Assembly (NCBI RefSeq): GCF_004337705.1
Contig: NZ_SKBU01000001.1
Location: 62,001-126,000, forward strand
Source: Rubrobacter taiwanensis
GTDB lineage: Bacteria > Actinomycetota > Rubrobacteria > Rubrobacterales > Rubrobacteraceae
Length of the DNA stretch: 64,000 nt
Reading direction: 5' to 3'
A program made the position numbers and the translations under genes. Every line of letters begins with the position of its first letter. Position 1 is the stretch's first letter. The notes under the pieces are model-generated. The model ran no database searches, was not told the origin of the DNA, and saw only the letters and a program-made list of their open reading frames with translations. This document shows, piece by piece, positions 36,559 through 44,961 of the stretch.

Positions 36559-37585
36559 ATTCACTGAACGCCCACAGGGATTCGGCGGGCAGGCGGGCAG
36601 AGACCCTCTGCCCGACGCCCAGCTTCACGTGGGGCGGGACGGCGGCCCGCAGCCGGACGCTCCCGGCTTCGAGCGTGTACAGAACCTGGGTGCCCAGATA
36701 AGCAGCGCTCAGGATGCGTGCCGGGAACGAGTTTTCGCCGGCCTCCAGCCGCACGGCCTCGGGCCGGATGGTCAGGGTGGCGCTGCCAGGCGGTACCGGC
36801 GCGGCGAGCTTCAGGCGGCCGAGCGGGGTCTCGGCCGCGCCGTCTGAGATCCTGCCCTCCAAGAAGTTGGTTGCGCCGAAGAACTCGGCGACCCGGCGGT
36901 TCACGGGCCGGTTGTAGAAGGCCTCCGGGGTGTCGTACATCTGGAGCCTCCCATCGAGGAGGAGCGCTATCCTCTCAGCCAGAGACACGGCCTCTCCCTG
37001 ATCGTGGGTGACGAGCAGCGTGGTGAAGTCTCCTGTTGCGTGCAGGTGCTTGGTGAGCTCCCGCATCTCCTCGCGCAGGTTGGCGTCCAGCGCGGAGAAA
37101 GGCTCGTCCAGCAGCAGAAGGCGGGGCTCGGTCACGAGCGCCCGCGCCAGCGCGACCCGCTGCTGCTGGCCGCCGGAGAGCTCTTCGGGGCGGCGGTCGG
37201 CGAAGCCTTCCATCCGCACCTGCCGCAGCGCCTGCTCCACGCGGCGGCCGGTCTCCCGGCGCCCCATGCCGCGCATCCTGAGCCCGAAGCCGACGTTGGC
37301 CGCGACGCTCAGGTGTGGGAAGAGCAGCGGCTTCTGGAAGACCATCGCCACCCGGCGGCGCTCCGGCGGGACCCCTGTCATGTCGTTCCCGTCCGCGAGT
37401 ACCGCGCCTGCGGTGGGGCGCAGGAGCCCGGCGATTATCTTCAGCACCGTCGTCTTGCCGCAGCCGGAGGGGCCGAGCAGGGCCACGAGCTCGCCCGGCC
37501 CGGCGGTCAGGGTGAGGTGGGAGACCGCCCGCTCCCCGGTGCGGTAGCGGTGAGATATGTCCCGCAGTTCCAGCCGCGTGCTCAC
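36557..37585 (-). CDS. ABC transporter ATP-binding protein (PotA/CysA-like, TOBE domain)
   Basis: A 342-aa ATPase. Walker A is LLGPSGCGKTT, the Q-loop VFQKPLLFPHLSV, the signature EELSGGQQQRVALARAL, Walker B LLLLDEPFSALD and the H-loop VTHDQGEA. A C-terminal TOBE domain starts near residue 275 (ATLTIRPEAVRLEAGENSF). It powers the importer encoded just upstream (two permeases and a YnjB-like binding protein); 4-bp overlap with the permease gene. Last gene of the operon. Confidence 0.93.
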   Translation of the reverse strand: MSTRLELRDISHRYRTGERAVSHLTLTAGPGELVALLGPSGCGKTTVLKIIAGLLRPTAGAVLADGNDMTGVPPERRRVAMVFQKPLLFPHLSVAANVGFGLRMRGMGRRETGRRVEQALRQVRMEGFADRRPEELSGGQQQRVALARALVTEPRLLLLDEPFSALDANLREEMRELTKHLHATGDFTTLLVTHDQGEAVSLAERIALLLDGRLQMYDTPEAFYNRPVNRRVAEFFGATNFLEGRISDGAAETPLGRLKLAAPVPPGSATLTIRPEAVRLEAGENSFPARILSAAYLGTQVLYTLEAGSVRLRAAVPPHVKLGVGQRVSARLPAESLWAFSE

Positions 37586-38397
37586 GACACCTTGCCCACT
37601 CCCAGGAAGCCCCGCTCGTTTCCGGGGTTAAGATAGCGGAGCGCGAGCAGGAGCGCCACTACGGCGGGGAGGGCGAAGACGACCGCGAGGGTGGAGGTGA
37701 TTACGGGGTCGGTCCCGGAGGCCGCCGAGAAGAGCAGCATCGGCAGCGTGATGACCGTGCCGCCCCCGATGAGCACCGTCAGGATGTACTGGCTCCAGGA
37801 GATCAGGAACGCGAACAGCCCGGCGACCGCCACGCCCGGGGCCACCTGCGGCAGCGTGACGTGCCAGAACGCCTGCCAGGGACCGGCTCCCAGGGTCCGG
37901 GCCGCCTCTTCGAGTTCGCCGGTGCGTTCGGCGAAGACGCTGGTCAGGATTATGGCGGTGTAGGGGACGGTGGGGACCAGGTGCACCAGGAAGACCCCGA
38001 ACATGGTGTCCGCGAGCCCGAGCCGGATGAAGGTCAGGTGTATGCCCATCGTAGAGGCCAGGGGCGGGACCAGTATGGGCAGCAGGATGATGAAGATGAC
38101 CACTCCCTTCAGGCGGAAGTCGTGGGTGCCGAGCGCCATCCCCGCCGGCAGCCCTATAACCACCGCCGCCGCCGTTACCGCGGCGGCTATGACGAGGCTG
38201 TTCAGAACCGCCTCGGTGAAGCGGCTGCCGGGGGCCAGCAGGGCCTCCCAGCCCCGCAGCGACCAGGACGCGGGCAGAAGATCCGGGAAGCGCCACTCCC
38301 CGGCGAACGACCAGAGTGCGAGCGGGAGCAGGGGCGTTGTCACCAGAACGGCCGCAAGGGCCAGCGCTATCCCGGCGCTCCGGTTCCTCTTATCCAC
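37582..38397 (-). CDS. ABC transporter permease
   Basis: A 271-aa, six-span inner-membrane permease of the spermidine/iron/thiamine importer type. The EAA loop is ELEEAARTLGAGPWQAFWHVTLPQVAPG. It overlaps both the first permease gene (8 bp) and the ATPase gene (4 bp). Pairs with the permease at 38390 to form a heterodimeric channel. Confidence 0.92.
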   Translation of the reverse strand: MDKRNRSAGIALALAAVLVTTPLLPLALWSFAGEWRFPDLLPASWSLRGWEALLAPGSRFTEAVLNSLVIAAAVTAAAVVIGLPAGMALGTHDFRLKGVVIFIILLPILVPPLASTMGIHLTFIRLGLADTMFGVFLVHLVPTVPYTAIILTSVFAERTGELEEAARTLGAGPWQAFWHVTLPQVAPGVAVAGLFAFLISWSQYILTVLIGGGTVITLPMLLFSAASGTDPVITSTLAVVFALPAVVALLLALRYLNPGNERGFLGVGKVS

Positions 38398-39244
38398 GGC
38401 GCAGCTCCCGGCTGAGCCTCAGGTAGGCCGCGGCGAAGAGGGCGGTGAGCAGGGCCAGGATCACGTTTATTGCCATCGCCGCGGGGCGCGCGCTCAGGTC
38501 TATGCTCCGGTACTCCCGGTAGGCAGTCACCGGCAGCATGGTCGGGTAGTCCTGTCCGAGGAGGAAGGGGATCTCGAACGCCCCGAAGGTGAACGCGAAT
38601 ACCACCAGGCTCGCCGCGACGACCGCCGGGTAGATGGCGGGGAAGATCACGTACCAGAACCGCTGCCAGGCGTTCGCCCCTAAAGTTTGGGCGACCTCCT
38701 CCAGCTCGGAGGCCACTCCCCGGAGCGCGGCGAGCACGATCAGGGCTATGAACGGCGTCTCCTTCCAGACGTAGGTGAGGATGATGCCGGCGGAGTACCG
38801 GTCGTAGAGGAGGGCGGGGAAGTCCGCCGGCTCCCCTATGAGCCCCAGAGCGGCCGCAATCCGGGCCCCGAGCCCGGTCTGGGTGACCACCAGTGCTACG
38901 CCCACCGCGGCCACGAGGTGCGGGACCGTTACCGGGAGCTGGAAGAGCGCCGTGGAGATGCGGCCCGGGGCTCTCCGGAGCGCCAGCGCTAACAGCACCG
39001 CGAGCACGGTGGAGATGGCGGTGGACGCCCCGGCGACGTAGACCGTGAGCGCGAGCGAGTTGAGGAAGTCGGGGCTGGTGAGCACCGCGCGGTAGGCATC
39101 CAGGCCGGGCTCCGTCATCCCGATGGCCGGGAAGTAGCCCAGGGACTGCAGCAGCGCGGCGTAGAGCCCGCCGCCGAAGAGGACGAGGATGACGGCCAGG
39201 GCCGGGGCCAGAAGCAGCGCTATCCTGGTCCGCTCCCCGATCAC
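38390..39244 (-). CDS. ABC transporter permease
   Basis: A 284-aa permease with the EAA loop ELEEVAQTLGANAWQRFWYVIFPAIYP and six predicted spans. The GTG start at 39244 is 3 bp after the stop of the binding-protein gene. In E. coli YnjC two such domains are fused in one long chain; here they are separate genes. Confidence 0.92.
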   Translation of the reverse strand: MIGERTRIALLLAPALAVILVLFGGGLYAALLQSLGYFPAIGMTEPGLDAYRAVLTSPDFLNSLALTVYVAGASTAISTVLAVLLALALRRAPGRISTALFQLPVTVPHLVAAVGVALVVTQTGLGARIAAALGLIGEPADFPALLYDRYSAGIILTYVWKETPFIALIVLAALRGVASELEEVAQTLGANAWQRFWYVIFPAIYPAVVAASLVVFAFTFGAFEIPFLLGQDYPTMLPVTAYREYRSIDLSARPAAMAINVILALLTALFAAAYLRLSRELRRG

Positions 39245-39247
39245 CCG

Positions 39248-40471
39248 CTACTTCCTCTGCACCTCGGAGGCCCATCCGTCCTGCAGCGCCAGCTGCCACT
39301 CCGTCCGGGCCTCGGGGAGCCGGTTCGCCTGCAGCTCCTCTAAAGACAGCGCGGCCGGGCCGGGCTTGATCTCGAACTCCTCGCGCAGCTCTTCGGGCAG
39401 CCGCTCCACGTCCAGGGTCGTGAGCCCGCCGACCACGTTGCGCCGCTGGAGCTCGGCCTGTGCCTCCGGGCTCTGCAGGAAGTTGGCGACCACCTGCGCC
39501 CCTTCCTTGTTCGGGGCGTTGAAGGGGATGGCTACGTAGCTGGTGTTGCTGAGCGTCCCGCCCTCGAAGAGGTAGGTGCGGGTCGTCTCGGGGAAGATGC
39601 CGCGCTCTACCTGCCGCTGCGCGAAGTAGGGGTTGTAGCTGACGGTGAAGTCCACCTCGCAGTTCTGGTACAGCTCGTCCAGCGCCGCTCCGCTCGCCGG
39701 GTAGGTCTCACCGCCGCGCCACAGGTGCGGCTCCAGCTCGTTTAAAAACTCGTAGAGTTCCGGGGCCTCCTCCTCGAAGACCTCCCGGTCGAACTCTCCC
39801 TGGTAGGGCTCTACCTGCTCCGTCACCTGATAGAAGAGCTGCAGGATGAAGGCGTTGCCGAAGAAGTCCGGCGGCGCGGGGTAGGTGAAGCGGCCGGGGT
39901 TCTGCCTGGCCCACTCCAGCAGCTCGTCCGGGCTCTCGGGCGGATCTTCTACCCGCTCGGAATCGTAGATCATGACGAACTGCGCCTGGCTCCAGGGGGC
40001 CTCGTAGCCGTCCACCGGATATCCGAAGTCCAGGTTTATCTGGGGGTCTTCCCAGTCTATGTAGCGGGCGTTCGGCAGCCCCTCGGCCCACGGCCCCCAC
40101 CAGAGGTCCGCTTGCGAACCGGTGTAGAAGTTCTCACCGTTAAGCCAGAGCAGGTCTATGGTGCCTTCCTCCCGGCCGGCCTGCTTTTCGTTCAGGAGCT
40201 TGTTCACGGCGTCTGAGGTGTCGCTTACCGGGGTGCGCACGAGCTCTATGCCGTGCTCCTCCCGCAGCCGGGGCGCGACCCACTCGTCCACGTAGGCGTT
40301 CGTGTCTTCGGCCCCGCCGAACATGAAGAAGTTCACCGTAGTGCCCTCGGCCGCGGCTGCGATCTCCTCCCAGGACCGCCCTTCACCGTTAGAGGCCTCC
40401 CCGGCGGTCCCGCCGCAGGATGCCAGCAGGAAGAGCAGCGCCACGAGCGGCAAGAACCCGGTTTTTATCAT
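39248..40471 (-). CDS. YnjB-like ABC transporter substrate-binding lipoprotein
   Basis: A 407-aa binding protein with signal and lipobox (LVALLFLLASCGG). The mature part strongly recalls E. coli YnjB: NFFMFGGAEDTNAYVDEWVAPRLREEHGI, IDLLWLNGENFYTG, GPWAEGLPNARYIDW, NPGRFTYPAPPDFFGNAFI and a C-terminal domain. YnjBCD has no proven substrate. ATG at 40471 with a perfect GGAGGACAG upstream; an upstream extension of the frame lacks support. First gene of a four-gene importer operon. Confidence 0.9.
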   Translation of the reverse strand: MIKTGFLPLVALLFLLASCGGTAGEASNGEGRSWEEIAAAAEGTTVNFFMFGGAEDTNAYVDEWVAPRLREEHGIELVRTPVSDTSDAVNKLLNEKQAGREEGTIDLLWLNGENFYTGSQADLWWGPWAEGLPNARYIDWEDPQINLDFGYPVDGYEAPWSQAQFVMIYDSERVEDPPESPDELLEWARQNPGRFTYPAPPDFFGNAFILQLFYQVTEQVEPYQGEFDREVFEEEAPELYEFLNELEPHLWRGGETYPASGAALDELYQNCEVDFTVSYNPYFAQRQVERGIFPETTRTYLFEGGTLSNTSYVAIPFNAPNKEGAQVVANFLQSPEAQAELQRRNVVGGLTTLDVERLPEELREEFEIKPGPAALSLEELQANRLPEARTEWQLALQDGWASEVQRK

Positions 40472-40590
40472 CTGTCCTCCGGTTTTGAGGTGCGGAAGCT
40501 CCATACACTACCATGCATGTACGGGACCGGAGCGCGCCCGGATCAGAGCGCTCTTCGGGCTGCCGGGGGTGGGTGCTGCAGTGGCGCCCG

Positions 40591-41103
40591 TCACGTTCCG
40601 GCAGATCTCCTGCTTGACAGCGCCCGTGCCAAAGCTGCCAGGAGCACCGCGTGCTCTGCGGCGGTGAAGGCTGTGCCGTGATGCTCCGGGCTCCGGTAAG
40701 AGACCGGGCTTTGCCACCGGAAGTCCGAGAGCGGCCAGAGCTGCGGGCGGGCGTGTTCGGCATGGGTCAGGAGGTCTGAGGCGTTGTGGGAGAGCCACCC
40801 CAGGGCGAAAGAGCGGACGACCCGCCGGGTCTGCGGCTTCAGCGCCGGGCTCAGAGCGAGCGCTAGCGTGGCCGGGAAGAAAGAGTGCAGCGCTGCGTCC
40901 AGCTTCGCCGATGCTCCCCCGGTGTAGAGCCGCTCGCAGAACTCCCGCCGCGTCATGGACCTGCGCCGGGGCCAGAGGGCGGCGGCCTTGACCAGAGCCG
41001 GCAGGTCTGGCAGAACAGCTCCCAGAGCGGCGGCAGCGGAGACCGTCCCGCCGCCGCGCCGGGCGAGAGTCCAGGCGAGGATGGCGTGAGAGTAGGTTCG
41101 CAC
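40591..41103 (-). CDS. YdjM-like membrane-bound metal-dependent hydrolase homologue
   Basis: A 170-aa protein starting VRTYSHAILAWTLARRGGG, with LGAVLPDLPAL and GWLSHNASDLLTHAEH. Conserved His and Asp residues in SHA, LPDLPAL and SHNASD and hydrophobic stretches match the YdjM/LexA-binding inner-membrane hydrolase group, whose substrate is unknown. The GTG at 41103 starts 10 bp after the stop of the HD-domain gene, with no clear ribosome site, so it may be coupled to it. Confidence 0.7.
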   Translation of the reverse strand: MRTYSHAILAWTLARRGGGTVSAAAALGAVLPDLPALVKAAALWPRRRSMTRREFCERLYTGGASAKLDAALHSFFPATLALALSPALKPQTRRVVRSFALGWLSHNASDLLTHAEHARPQLWPLSDFRWQSPVSYRSPEHHGTAFTAAEHAVLLAALARALSSRRSAGT

Positions 41104-41113
41104 GGCAGTAATC

Positions 41114-42442
41114 TTACCCCGGGGAGTCTTCGTCTGTGGTCTCCGGGGCGAAGCGGGGCGTGGAGGCGCGGCGGTACCCTTCGGTCTCGGTTTCGAGGAT
41201 ACGGAGGAAGGCCCGCGCCACACCTCCGTCGAACCGGGTGTCCAGCCCGGCATTCAGCTCGCTCCTGGCCTGCTCGTAGCTCATCCCGGGACGTCCGGGC
41301 CGGTCCAAAACCATTGCGGCGTAGGCTTCGGCCACGGAGATGATGCGGGCTTCCGGCGGGATCCAGGGGCCGCGCAGCCCGTCCGGGTAGCCCCGGCCGT
41401 CGGGACGCTCGTGGTGCCAGCGGACCCAGGTCGAGATCTCCCGGAACCCGGGCACGGCGGAGAGGATCTTCTCTCCCTCCACCGGGTGTCTCCGGGGATC
41501 TTCCGGTGCGCCGGAGAGCCCGATGTTGTGCAGCAGGGCCGCGAGGCGCAGCCTGCGGATGCGCTCCTCGTCCAGCCCCAGCTCTCGCGCGATATCCTGC
41601 GCGTAGACCGCCGTGGCGGCCGCATGCCGGTACGCATATCCGTCCCGGCGGCCGAGCTCGCGCATCAACAGGCCCCCGAGCAGCGCGCCGGAGAGCATGA
41701 GCGACTCCTCCAGGGACTTTACCCGCTCTTCTAGTTCCTCGACTCTCCCGGCCCGCCGGCGGGCGCGCAGCGCCGGCAACTCGCTCCCGGCGTATCCCGC
41801 GGCGAGCACCCCGGCCGCGGCCGCCGGGCCGTATCCTAGCAGCACCGGCACCGTCAGCCCGGCGGTGAGGATGCAGAGCGCGCCCGGGAGCAGGTGCGTC
41901 GCCGCCAGCTCCGCCCGGGGCGGGGGCTTGCCGCTCAGGATGCCGGAGATGGCAGCGTCCGAGACCAGGAATACGGCCGCAGCGGTGGCGGCTCCGAGGG
42001 CGGCCTCCGCTGCGGAGCCGGGGGAGGAGGTGAGCAGGGGGCCTGGAGCGAGGCCGAAGAACGGCATGCCGGCCAGATGCGCAGCGGTTACGCTCCGGCT
42101 CGCCCGGCAGAGGGTGCGGAGGGGATCGGCCCTCTCCGCGAGCGCGGCGTGAGGCGCTGCAGCGGCAGCGGCCCAGGTGGGGCCCAGAAACACGACCGAG
42201 AGGGAGAGGATGACGGCGTCTCCGCCGGGACCGGCGCGCCGGCCGGAGAGTGCGGCGCCCGGGATGAGGAGGGCGGTGGCGACTGCCGCGCCGGTCAGGA
42301 GCCGGGGGTCGTACCTGAGACCGTACCAGTAGATCCAGGAAGCGGCGAGCGTCAGGGCCAAGGCGGAGAGGACCGCTGCGTGGTTCTTAAGGCGGGTCCC
42401 GCTGGCGTGCTCCTGATGCGGGGGTGCCTGCGGGATATCCAA
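41114..42442 (-). CDS. Membrane-anchored HD-GYP-like protein with HN instead of HD
   Basis: A 442-aa protein: an N-terminal half with about six hydrophobic segments, a short coiled coil (RVEELEERVKSLEESL, near residue 235), then an HD-GYP-like domain. In that domain YRHAAATAVYAQDIA, RRHPVEGEKIL, WHHERPDGRGYPDGLRG and RIISVAEAYAAM are all typical. The metal-binding HD motif, normally LLHDIG, reads LLHNIG (AAC codon). Family members cleave cyclic-di-GMP; the Asp to Asn change removes a metal ligand, so activity may be lost or altered. The TTG start at 42442 has GAGGTC nine bases upstream. Confidence 0.8.
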   Translation of the reverse strand: MDIPQAPPHQEHASGTRLKNHAAVLSALALTLAASWIYWYGLRYDPRLLTGAAVATALLIPGAALSGRRAGPGGDAVILSLSVVFLGPTWAAAAAAPHAALAERADPLRTLCRASRSVTAAHLAGMPFFGLAPGPLLTSSPGSAAEAALGAATAAAVFLVSDAAISGILSGKPPPRAELAATHLLPGALCILTAGLTVPVLLGYGPAAAAGVLAAGYAGSELPALRARRRAGRVEELEERVKSLEESLMLSGALLGGLLMRELGRRDGYAYRHAAATAVYAQDIARELGLDEERIRRLRLAALLHNIGLSGAPEDPRRHPVEGEKILSAVPGFREISTWVRWHHERPDGRGYPDGLRGPWIPPEARIISVAEAYAAMVLDRPGRPGMSYEQARSELNAGLDTRFDGGVARAFLRILETETEGYRRASTPRFAPETTDEDSPG

Positions 42443-42539
42443 TTGTCAGTCGACCTCGCGGACGTGCATCGCGCTCACTCTCCCGGAAAAGACCGCTCGA
42501 TGGTATCTTACCCGCGCCGGCTGCGGGAGGGAACTTCTC

Positions 42540-43736
42540 TTAGGGGATGGAGCGCTTCGGAGCGGCGAACACGATCGCGAGCACCAGAACGCCCGCCAGC
42601 GCGGTGGTGAGGCCGGAGATGTAGTAGGTCTCGCGGGTGCCGAAGGCGTCCACGGCGAGCCCGCCGGAGAAGTACGCCAGCGACTCGGCGGCTCCTATCC
42701 CCAGGAAGCGCACGGCGAAGATCCGGCCCAGGAAGTGCTCCGGGACGCGCTTCTGCAGCAGGGTATCGGTGGCGATGTTGTCTATGCCGTTGGAGATCCC
42801 GGCCACCGCTATGGCGCAGAGGGCGAGGAAGAAGGTGGGGGAGAGTCCGGTGGCGCCCATGGCTGCGGCAGAGGCGAAGAAGGCGGCGAAGTAGAGGAGC
42901 AGCAGGTTAGACCGGTCTCCCAGCAGCGCCATGAGGGCGGTGCCCGCGATCATGCCCGCTCCCCAGACGCTGACCAGCAGGCCGTAGCCCGTGTCTCCAG
43001 CACCGAAGACGTCTTGTGCGAGGAAGACCTCTGCCGGTGTCGTGATGTTTATGGTGAGCACCAGCAGCGAGGTGCCCAGCACGATGGCGAGCGGGATGCG
43101 GGCGCCCTTGAGGTAGGAGAAACCCTCCTTCAGGTCGGTACCGAAGCCGCTCTCCTCCTCGCGCTCGGGGCGGGGCATCGGGATGCGGGAGATAAAGGCG
43201 GCCGAGATCACGTACGCTACGGCGTCCAGCAGGAAGGCCGCGTTCACCCCGACGGTGGCGACCAGAAATCCGCCCAGGGCCGGTCCGGCCATGATCGAGA
43301 TGCTGAAGGTCCCGCTGATTATCGAGTTTGCGCGCGTCAGGTCGCCGCCGCCGACCACGCCCGGGAAGGCGGCCCGCACCGTGGGGTTGAAGAAGGTGCG
43401 CGCCAGCCCCGAGCAGAAGACCAGGGCGTAGATCAGGGTCATGTCGCGGGTGAAGACGAGGGCGACCATGATCGCCGCCCGCACCAGGTCGCACGTTACC
43501 AGGATGATGCGCCGCTCCAGGCGGTCGGCCAGCACGCCGACCACCGGGCCGAGGAGGGTGGGGAGGAAGCGCGCCACCAGGGTGCCGCCGACGTTGGCCG
43601 CGCTGCCGGTGATCTGGGCGACCAGGATGATGAGGGCCACCGTGGAGACCGCGTCCCCGAAGAAGGAGAAGGACTGGCCTATCCAGAGCTTCAGGAAGCG
43701 CGGGTTCCTGAAGAGGGGTTCGCTGCGGCGTTCCAT
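42540..43736 (-). CDS. Major facilitator superfamily exporter
   Basis: A 398-aa, 12-span MFS transporter of the MFS_3/Bcr-macrolide-efflux-like group: FLKLWIGQSFSFFGDAVSTVALIILVAQITGS at the N-terminus, and VVGVLADRLERRIILVTCDLVRAAIM, the motif A loop between spans 2 and 3. ATG with GGGGAGGGAG upstream. A TATACT box lies about 40 bases before the start on the minus strand. Stand-alone; substrate unknown, possibly drug or siderophore export. Confidence 0.87.
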   Translation of the reverse strand: MERRSEPLFRNPRFLKLWIGQSFSFFGDAVSTVALIILVAQITGSAANVGGTLVARFLPTLLGPVVGVLADRLERRIILVTCDLVRAAIMVALVFTRDMTLIYALVFCSGLARTFFNPTVRAAFPGVVGGGDLTRANSIISGTFSISIMAGPALGGFLVATVGVNAAFLLDAVAYVISAAFISRIPMPRPEREEESGFGTDLKEGFSYLKGARIPLAIVLGTSLLVLTINITTPAEVFLAQDVFGAGDTGYGLLVSVWGAGMIAGTALMALLGDRSNLLLLYFAAFFASAAAMGATGLSPTFFLALCAIAVAGISNGIDNIATDTLLQKRVPEHFLGRIFAVRFLGIGAAESLAYFSGGLAVDAFGTRETYYISGLTTALAGVLVLAIVFAAPKRSIP

Positions 43737-43911
43737 CTCCCTCCCCGGTGAATTACCTATCTTGCGGAGGGTAAGTATAGAGTAAGTTCGTGTTCGATAT
43801 TAGCCTCAAGGCGCCCGGGTGATCCGGTTCGAAGCCGTCCCGACCGGCGGGGATCCCATGCCGCGGGTGGGCGGGACTTCGGGATAGCGTGGGGAGATCC
43901 TCACGGAGAGC

Positions 43912-44961
43912 TCAGTCCAGAATCTCGGCGCCAAAACCCGCCTCGCGCAGCGCCGCGCGGGCTTCTTTGACCTGCGCGGAGCTCAGGGTGAGCACGAGCG
44001 CGGCCCTCTCCGTGTGGGAGTGGCGCATGTAGAGGTCTAGGATGTTAATGTTCCGGCTGCCCAGCAGGGTCGTAACGCGCGCCAGCGCACCGGGCTGGTT
44101 CTCTAGCGGCACGGCGAGCTCCACGTTCTTCCCTTTCCGCTCGAGGAGGATGCCGCCCAGCTCCTCGTAGGCGTCGCGGGCCCTGCGAAAGCGTTCCTCT
44201 ATGGCTCCCCGGTTGCCGATCTCGCTCCCGATCTGGGCCATCGCCCCCGCGAACGCCCCCAGCGCCTCGCCCAGCGCCGGAGCGTTCGCGGCCAGGATGT
44301 CCGCCCACAGCTCGGGGTTTGAGGCTCCCACCCGCGTGAGGTCCCGGAAGGACGGTCCGGCGAACGAGAGGGCCTCCGGCGAGATGTCCGAGGCGACCTT
44401 CAGCAGGGCGACCGCCATCAGGTGCGGCAGGTGCGAGAGGGCCGCCATCAGCAGGTCGTGCTTCTCCGGGGGCACGGCCGTGGGTGTTGCTCTCAGGGTG
44501 TCGCGGACGAAGGCGCTCACCCGCCGGTAGACCTCCGGGTCGGTCCTCTCGGTCGGGGTTAGGAAGTAGCGGGCGCCGCGGAAGAGGTCGGCGTCGGCGT
44601 TGTTCACGCCCGAGAGCTGGCTGCCGGCCATCGGGTGGCCGCCGACGTACCGGAGACCGGCTCTCTCCGCCGCCTCCACGAGCGGCATCTTCACGCTGGC
44701 CACGTCGGTCACCGGGGCGTCTGTGGGGGCCAGCTCGCCCAGCAGCCTCGTGGACTGGGAGATGGGGGCGGCCAGGATCACAAGATCCGCTCCCCGCGCC
44801 TCCTTCAGGGTCGAGGCCCGGTCTATGGCGCCGAGCGCGGCGGCGCGTTCCAGCACCTCCGCGCGATCCACCCCGACGACCTCCCAGCCGCTCTTGCGGG
44901 CCGCGAGCCCGATGGACCCCCCGATAAGCCCGACCCCGACTATCCCGAGGGTGCCGCTCAT
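43912..44961 (-). CDS. tyrA: Prephenate dehydrogenase with ACT domain
   Basis: TyrA makes 4-hydroxyphenylpyruvate from prephenate using NAD. In the 349-aa product, the nucleotide fold is LGIVGVGLIGGSIGLAARKSGWEVVGVD, the substrate site has VGGHPMAGSQLSG, and AALSHLPHLMAVALL contains the catalytic His region. A C-terminal ACT domain from about residue 275 (VELAVPLENQPGALARVTTLLGSRNINI) should give tyrosine feedback. It overlaps hisC by 4 bp. Confidence 0.93.
   Translation of the reverse strand: MSGTLGIVGVGLIGGSIGLAARKSGWEVVGVDRAEVLERAAALGAIDRASTLKEARGADLVILAAPISQSTRLLGELAPTDAPVTDVASVKMPLVEAAERAGLRYVGGHPMAGSQLSGVNNADADLFRGARYFLTPTERTDPEVYRRVSAFVRDTLRATPTAVPPEKHDLLMAALSHLPHLMAVALLKVASDISPEALSFAGPSFRDLTRVGASNPELWADILAANAPALGEALGAFAGAMAQIGSEIGNRGAIEERFRRARDAYEELGGILLERKGKNVELAVPLENQPGALARVTTLLGSRNINILDLYMRHSHTERAALVLTLSSAQVKEARAALREAGFGAEILD

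Noticed and set aside
40472-40590. TPP or other riboswitch before the YnjB-like gene
   Set aside because: No conserved riboswitch core was recognised in the 119-bp gap.
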